From the NCBI RefSeq assembly GCF_902859695.1, contig NZ_CADIJL010000002.1, forward strand, positions 409,027 to 473,026: a stretch of DNA of 64,000 bases, given 5' to 3'. The DNA comes from Achromobacter ruhlandii. Lineage in GTDB: Bacteria; Pseudomonadota; Gammaproteobacteria; Burkholderiales; Burkholderiaceae_B. Both the position numbers and the translations under genes were made by a program. Positions within the stretch are counted from its first letter, which is position 1. Every line of letters starts with the position of its first letter. The notes under the pieces are model-generated. The model was not told the origin of the DNA and did not search any database. It saw only the letters and a list, made by a program, of their open reading frames with translations. Shown here piece by piece: positions 59,030 to 64,000 of the stretch.

Positions 59030-62000
59030 TGCGGCGCTCCGGGTCGCGTCTGGGCGGAGGAGGATTCGGAAGTGGCGCCCACCACGGAGGAGGGCAGGCG
59101 CAGGTTGCGCAGGCCCTGGCTGCCGCCGGGCTCGCTGCCGCCGGCGCCGGGCGCCTGGGCGTTGCTGATGATGCGCAGCTTGACCGGCACCGTCACGTTC
59201 GACTTGCCCCAGCTCATGTTGAAGCTGCCGTCGGCGTTGGAGGTGCGCTGGGCGGTCGCGATCAGGCGTTCCAGGCCGAAGCGGCCGGGTTCGTTGACGA
59301 TCTCGACCACGCTGCCGTCGAAGGTGGTGGCGGTGATGCGCGCGCCGGGCGCGCCCTGTGCATTGGGCCAGACGAAGTTGACCCACTGCGGCGGCGTGTT
59401 GCGGTAGCGCAGCTGCTGGCCATCGATCTCAATGGTGTACTCGGTCACGCCGGGAGCCGGCTTGGGTTGGATCTGGAACAGCGTCTGCGGCTGGCTGGCC
59501 GCGCCGGCGCCGGCCGCGCCGCCCGACAGCGGCGCCACCCACTGCGCGAAGTTGGCGGTGAACGTCGGCTGCAGGCTGATGCCCATGTCGCCCCAGGTGC
59601 GCGCCGTCAGGATGTCGCCGCGGCGCACGGTCAGCGGGCCGAGGGTGTCGTTGACGTACTTGGCGATGCTGCCCTGCGGGCCGAACACCTGGCCGATTTC
59701 GTCGCTGCTGGCTTCGACGCTGGCGCGCGAGGCGAACGGATACTTCTCGGCCAGGGTCTGGTTGAACGGCTGATAGACCTGCGCGTTCCAGACCTTGTTC
59801 AACTCGCGTTCGGCCGGCTGCATGGCCACCGCGTAGGCCTGGATCAGCGGCCGCACCAGCAGCGGGCGCAGCGTCTCGCGCTGCGTCGCCGACAGGCCGG
59901 CCAGCATCTGCTCGTCGACCAGCTTGAGCGCGTCGGCCAGCTCCGAATCCTTGCCTTCCAGCGTCTGGCGCAGCAGCACCAGCGAGCCGGGGCCGGGGTC
60001 GCCCTGGTTGTTGAGCAGGTTGAAGCGCGTGCGGATCTTGGACAGCGCGCCCATGTAGTTACCCAGCAGCGACTGGTTCTCGCGCGTCACCACCAGGCGC
60101 GCCACGTCCGAGAACTCGCGGCCCACCGGACCCATCGGGATGGCCTCGCCGTTGGCGGCGGTGGCGGCGGCGGGCGCCGGCGGCGTCTGCCGCAGGATCA
60201 CGCGCTTGAACCAGCCCACCACGCCGCTTTGCGCCTGCTGCAGGCCGGCGTTGACCAGCGAGGGGTTGTCCCACGAGGTCTGCTCATAGGCGGTGTTGAT
60301 CAGCTTGGCGATGGGCGAGGTCTGCGGATCGCCGAGGCGGTTCATCGCGCCCACCGACTGCTCGAAGCTGGTGAACGGCTTGATGGTCACGCCGCGCAGG
60401 AACTTCTGCCATTCCTGGGCGTACTCCGTCTTGTACATCGTCGCCAGGCTCTTCTGGATCTGCTCGGGGCTGCCGTCCAGCGTCAGGTCGTCGCGCGCGT
60501 TCACGCCCAGCACCCAGTCACTGGTCTGCACTTCCTTCTTGGCGGCCTCGTTGATGGCCGGCTGGATGTACTGCTCCCAGGCCTCGCGGGTGAAGGTGCC
60601 GGGGATGGCGTAGCTGCCGGCCACCACGCCGGCGTCGTTCTCGCCGACGATGCGCGCCACCGTCATGGTCTGGAAGCGCGTGGCGGCGCGCGCCTTGAGC
60701 GTGGCGTAGGCGCGTTCGCGCGCCGGCATGCCCTGCATCACGGCGCGCAGGCTGGCGCGGGTCTTTTCCACCAGCGCCAGGTTGGTGTCGATCTGCGGCC
60801 AGCCGCCGTCGGGGGCGCGGCTGACGTAGAACGAGATCAGGCGCTCGGCGCTGCGGATCAGCTGGTCGCGCGGCATGGCGCCGCGATTGGTCTCCAGCCA
60901 GCCGCGCCAGAAGCGCGTGATCTGGTCGGACAGGTGGGTGGGGTCGACGTGCTGGCGATTGGCCATCATCAGGTACGTCTTGAGCGCGTTGTAGGCGTCG
61001 TCGGCATTGGTCGGCGAGGCGTCCTGGAACAGCGTGTCGCCGCCCTGGGTGTGCGCGGCGCGCACCGCCTGCGGCGCCGGCTGCTGCGCGCCGCCGGCCG
61101 CCGCCGCGGCGCCGGACATGTCGACTTTGGCCAGGAAGTCCTCCAGGCTGGCCTTGACCGGGATCAGCATGAACTGGCGCGCGCCGTTGTAGTACTCGGC
61201 CAGCAGGCGTTCCTTGAGCACGTCGCCCTGGTACAGCCCCAGGCCCAGCGACCACGGGCGGCTGGACGAATAGCGGTCCAGCTGTTCGATGCGGTCCTGC
61301 AGGATCTCCATGGCTTCCAGGCGGCTCTGCAGGTCGGTGCGCTCGCTTTGCAGGCGCACCACCTTGTCCAGGTCGGCCTGCACGTTCTGCGCCAGCTGGC
61401 GGTTGCCCAGGTACGACCAGCTCCAGCCGCCCAGCACCAGGCCCAGCGCCAGCACCAGGCCGAAGAAGGTCAGGTAGCGCATGCGGGTCTTGGCCGGGCT
61501 GGCGTGCTGGCGCACCAGTTTCTTGTCGGCGAAGATCACGCTGGAGAACAGGTCGCGCAGGAAAAAGCCGTTGTGCGAGGACACATTGCGGGCCTGGCCG
61601 CGCGCCGCCGGGCGCAGGTCGAAGCGCTCGGCCAGCCGTTCGGTCGAGGTGCTTTGCGACACGCCTTCCTGCAGCGCGCTGGTGAAGTAGAAGCCGCGGA
61701 ACACGGGCTTGTACTGGAACGGGTTGGTCTCGAACAGCGTCGACAGGAAGGTGCGCAGCGCCGGCTTGATGCCGGCGAATTCCAGCGGAAAGGTCAGCAG
61801 CCCGGGCGGCAGCTCGCGGTTGTTGCGCAGCGAGATCTGCGCCGTGCCCATTTCCTTCAGGCCTTCGTACAGTTCGTCGAAGCGTTCGTCGAACAGGGCC
61901 AGCACGTCGCGGTTCTCTTCGGCGCCGTAGGGCAGGGTGGCGCCCCAGACGCGGTCGCGCTCGCGCTGGTCGCTGTCCGAGAAGAATTCGCTAAAGCCCG

Positions 62001-62835
62001 AGATCAGGTCGGCCTTGGTGAAGATGATGTAGACCGGCGCGAACACTTCGAGCCGGTCGGTCAGTTCCTGCACGCGCTGGCGCAGGTTCTTGGCCAGGTT
62101 GATGGCGAACTCGGGGCCGGCGCCGGTCAGCTCGTCGATGCTCGCGGCCACGATGATGCCGTTGATCGGCGCCTTGGGGCGATGGCGCTTGAGCAGGTCG
62201 AGAAAGCCCATCCATTCGTTGCGGTCTTCCTCGTGCACCGAGTAGCGGCCGGCCGTGTCCAGCAGGATGCCCTCGGTGGTGAAGAACCAGTCGCAGTTGC
62301 GGGTGCCGCCCACGCCACGCACCGCCGCGCCGTTCTTGTCGGCGAAGGGGAATTGCAGGCCCGAGTTGATCACCGCGCTGCTCTTGCCCGCGGCCGGGTT
62401 GCCGATCACGATGTACCACGGCAGTTCGTACAGGGCTTCGTTGCCCGAGACCTGGCCGATCTTGGAGGTCTTGATGGTGCGCACCGCCTGCACCAGCCGG
62501 GTGCGCAGCGCGTCTACGTCCCCCCGATTGGCGGCGGCCGCGCCGGTCTGCACCTGCTGCTCCAGCATGTCGCCCAGGTTCTTGTTGGCGCGCCGCGCGC
62601 GACGCCGGCGCCACAGGTAGGCGCACAGCCACAGGAACAGGAAGATGCCCAGCGCGATGCCGGCCCAGACCAGGCCGATCTCGACCGTGTCGGCGAGCAG
62701 GAACAGGAACACGACCAGGGCGATCAGGCCGATCGCCATGAACAGGCGCGGGTTGCCCAGCGCGCGTGATGTCCAATGTCGGCCTTCGCTCAAGGCGCTG
62801 GAAATACCGGAGAAGAAACCTGAAGGGCTACGCAT
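59026..62835 (-). CDS. tssM: TssM, type VI secretion membrane protein (IcmF family)
   Basis: 1269 residues. Two N-terminal membrane segments (about 32-50 and 54-74), a cytoplasmic NTPase domain with an intact Walker A GNPAAGKSS at 145-153 and ILLDTAGRYSV, a third membrane segment near 450, then a long periplasmic part ending in the IcmF C-terminal domain. TssM forms the T6SS trans-envelope complex with TssJ and TssL. The intact Walker A is not universal in the family. First visible gene upstream is 21 bases away, in the same operon. Confidence 0.95.
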   Translation of the reverse strand: MRSPSGFFSGISSALSEGRHWTSRALGNPRLFMAIGLIALVVFLFLLADTVEIGLVWAGIALGIFLFLWLCAYLWRRRRARRANKNLGDMLEQQVQTGAAAANRGDVDALRTRLVQAVRTIKTSKIGQVSGNEALYELPWYIVIGNPAAGKSSAVINSGLQFPFADKNGAAVRGVGGTRNCDWFFTTEGILLDTAGRYSVHEEDRNEWMGFLDLLKRHRPKAPINGIIVAASIDELTGAGPEFAINLAKNLRQRVQELTDRLEVFAPVYIIFTKADLISGFSEFFSDSDQRERDRVWGATLPYGAEENRDVLALFDERFDELYEGLKEMGTAQISLRNNRELPPGLLTFPLEFAGIKPALRTFLSTLFETNPFQYKPVFRGFYFTSALQEGVSQSTSTERLAERFDLRPAARGQARNVSSHNGFFLRDLFSSVIFADKKLVRQHASPAKTRMRYLTFFGLVLALGLVLGGWSWSYLGNRQLAQNVQADLDKVVRLQSERTDLQSRLEAMEILQDRIEQLDRYSSSRPWSLGLGLYQGDVLKERLLAEYYNGARQFMLIPVKASLEDFLAKVDMSGAAAAAGGAQQPAPQAVRAAHTQGGDTLFQDASPTNADDAYNALKTYLMMANRQHVDPTHLSDQITRFWRGWLETNRGAMPRDQLIRSAERLISFYVSRAPDGGWPQIDTNLALVEKTRASLRAVMQGMPARERAYATLKARAATRFQTMTVARIVGENDAGVVAGSYAIPGTFTREAWEQYIQPAINEAAKKEVQTSDWVLGVNARDDLTLDGSPEQIQKSLATMYKTEYAQEWQKFLRGVTIKPFTSFEQSVGAMNRLGDPQTSPIAKLINTAYEQTSWDNPSLVNAGLQQAQSGVVGWFKRVILRQTPPAPAAATAANGEAIPMGPVGREFSDVARLVVTRENQSLLGNYMGALSKIRTRFNLLNNQGDPGPGSLVLLRQTLEGKDSELADALKLVDEQMLAGLSATQRETLRPLLVRPLIQAYAVAMQPAERELNKVWNAQVYQPFNQTLAEKYPFASRASVEASSDEIGQVFGPQGSIAKYVNDTLGPLTVRRGDILTARTWGDMGISLQPTFTANFAQWVAPLSGGAAGAGAASQPQTLFQIQPKPAPGVTEYTIEIDGQQLRYRNTPPQWVNFVWPNAQGAPGARITATTFDGSVVEIVNEPGRFGLERLIATAQRTSNADGSFNMSWGKSNVTVPVKLRIISNAQAPGAGGSEPGGSQGLRNLRLPSSVVGATSESSSAQTRPGAPQ

Positions 62836-62856
62836 GATTCTGGCTTTTTTTGTGGG

Positions 62857-64000
62857 TCAGGCGGAGGGGGAAGGGGACAGCAGCGCGAGCGTACGCAAAG
62901 CGGGATCCTGGGTCATGACGGCAAGCACCGGCGCCTCGGCCTGGGCGCAGGCTTCGCTGGCGATGGCCAGGGTAAGCAGGTGCGCGGCGGTGCCGGTATA
63001 GCCGCAGGTGGCGCCGACCGCCAGGCAATCCTGGTTCGGGTCGAGCGTGGTGAACAGCGTGCTGGCCAGCCCGGCGGCTTCCAGCGGCCGGCTGCCGCGA
63101 TGGTCGGCATCGCTGACCAGGGCGCGGATATCCTGCGCGGCGCGGGCGTTTTGTTCCAGGAAGCGTGTCGTCAGCTCGGCCAGCATCGGTTCGCTGGCCG
63201 CGCCACGGGCGTCGGCGGCGGTGGCGCGGTGCGCCATGGGCGACAGGGCCAGCGCGATGGCGCCGGCCGGCGCGACGGCATCCGCGGCATCGGCGGCGCC
63301 CAGGTCGAGATCCAGCAGCAGGCCGGCGGCGGCTTCGCCCGGCACACGGCCTTGCGGCGTGGCGGTGCTGACCAGCGTGCCGTCGGCGTCCCAATCCTGC
63401 ACCACATTGGCATCGATATAGGAATCGGCCGCGGCCACGATGCGCAGCGGCGCGCGGTCCTTGGCCGCCGGTTCCAGCGCCAGCTGGCGCAGCAGGCCGT
63501 CGCTGGCCAGGGCGTCGCGCGCCTCGTGCGGCCGCAGGCCCAGCCGCGCGGCGGGCCAGGCGGCCGTGGCGCGGGCCTGCGCCTGCGCATGGTCGCGCGC
63601 GGCCGCGGGCCACTGCGCCGGCAGCAGCAGTTCCACCTGCAGCTGGGGCCAGTCGTCGTCGCGTTCCGGCGTGCCGCGCTCCAGCACGTGGGCGCGGGCT
63701 TCGCGCGACAGGGTCTCGATCACCTCGCACAGCAGGGCGGTGGCGCGCAGGCAGTCATCGGTCCGCGCCGCCGGGGGCATGTCGTCGGCGGCCTCGCGCA
63801 GCGCATCGCTGTCCAGGTGCGCGGCGCGGGCGCTGAACACGGAAAAGCCGCGCGCGTTCTTGAGGGTGTCGTCCAGGTCGGGGCGCTTCTGTTCGGCCAG
63901 CGCGGCGTGGATGGCGGCGGGGTCGCTGCCGGGCGCGGCGCGCGCGGTGGCGGCCAGCGCCACCAGCCGCGTGAGGGCGGGGGCCGGGGTGGCCGTCGCG
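62857..64000 (-). CDS. Ketoacyl-synthase/thiolase-like protein of the T6SS cluster, N-terminus beyond window
   Basis: The frame stays open to the window end, so the start is outside; a GTG at 63963 is not needed. The readable part has IVAAADSYIDANVVQDWDA, then GRVPGEAAAGLLLDLD, and near the C-terminus AVGATCGYTGTAAHLLTLAI, segments that resemble beta-ketoacyl synthase-like proteins of thiolase fold. It ends 21 bases before tssM on the same strand. Similar proteins occur beside T6SS genes with unknown role; this assignment is by resemblance only. At least 380 residues. Confidence 0.6.
   Translation of the reverse strand, partial: ATATPAPALTRLVALAATARAAPGSDPAAIHAALAEQKRPDLDDTLKNARGFSVFSARAAHLDSDALREAADDMPPAARTDDCLRATALLCEVIETLSREARAHVLERGTPERDDDWPQLQVELLLPAQWPAAARDHAQAQARATAAWPAARLGLRPHEARDALASDGLLRQLALEPAAKDRAPLRIVAAADSYIDANVVQDWDADGTLVSTATPQGRVPGEAAAGLLLDLDLGAADAADAVAPAGAIALALSPMAHRATAADARGAASEPMLAELTTRFLEQNARAAQDIRALVSDADHRGSRPLEAAGLASTLFTTLDPNQDCLAVGATCGYTGTAAHLLTLAIASEACAQAEAPVLAVMTQDPALRTLALLSPSPSA

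Noticed and set aside
59029..62769. 1246-codon open frame on the plus strand opposite tssM
   Set aside because: High GC removes stop codons from the antisense frame; the translation is Arg/Gln/Ala/His-rich without domains, while tssM on the other strand has clear family motifs.

Overview
This 64 kb window is very GC-rich, densely coded chromosome from a betaproteobacterium. The Bug-type solute receptor, the trimeric-porin-type protein, the split nicotinate dehydrogenase, the pimelate-type beta-oxidation operon and the type VI secretion genes together point to the Alcaligenaceae (Achromobacter/Bordetella group). That placement is an inference from gene content; there is no rRNA here. I see no tRNA or rRNA gene, no insertion sequence and no CRISPR array.

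Region by region: (1) 1-6992 is the Wsp surface-sensing chemosensory operon (end of wspA, then wspB, C, D, E, F, R), with overlapping stop and start codons from wspB to wspF, ending in the diguanylate cyclase WspR. (2) 7035-11533, opposite strand, is a porin followed by an ABC importer (ATPase, binding protein, two-domain permease). (3) 11689-13634 is an Lrp/AsnC regulator divergent from a PLP enzyme of the cystathionine gamma-synthase family. (4) 13655-27547 is a nicotinate degradation locus. The minus-strand arm is nicD-nicX-nicF, a molybdenum hydroxylase subunit, xdhC and a mocA-like maturation gene. The plus-strand arm is nicC-nicA-nicB and an MFS transporter. A MarR regulator (NicR/BpsR type) follows. 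Together they would take nicotinate to maleate; no maleate isomerase (nicE) is present here. (5) 27659-32866 holds an EmrB/SmvA-type exporter with a divergent LysR gene, a universal stress protein, and a GntR regulator divergent from a D-cysteine desulfhydrase-like enzyme. (6) 32927-42845 is a Bug receptor and a five-gene beta-oxidation operon of the pimeloyl-CoA (pim) type, divergent from a LysR gene. (7) 43281-54202 is mixed: two unknown lipoproteins, a membrane protein, a DUF2000 protein, an apparent second enolase with a divergent LysR gene, a DUF445 protein, Cu/Zn superoxide dismutase, a glutathione transferase, an MFS exporter, and methionine aminopeptidase with a ParD-like protein. (8) 54391-64000 is the edge of a type VI secretion cluster: a PAAR protein with a zincin-like C-terminal domain, a small repeat protein, TssA, an OmpA-type protein, TagF, TssM and a ketoacyl-synthase-like protein cut by the window end.

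The most notable points are the split of nicotinate dehydrogenase into a complete molybdenum subunit and a pseudo-enzyme/triheme fusion, the PAAR-metallopeptidase candidate effector beside a protein built of alternating 13- and 15-residue repeats, the perfect 10-bp inverted repeat in front of the ParD-like/map operon, and several clear operator-like inverted repeats in divergent promoter regions.
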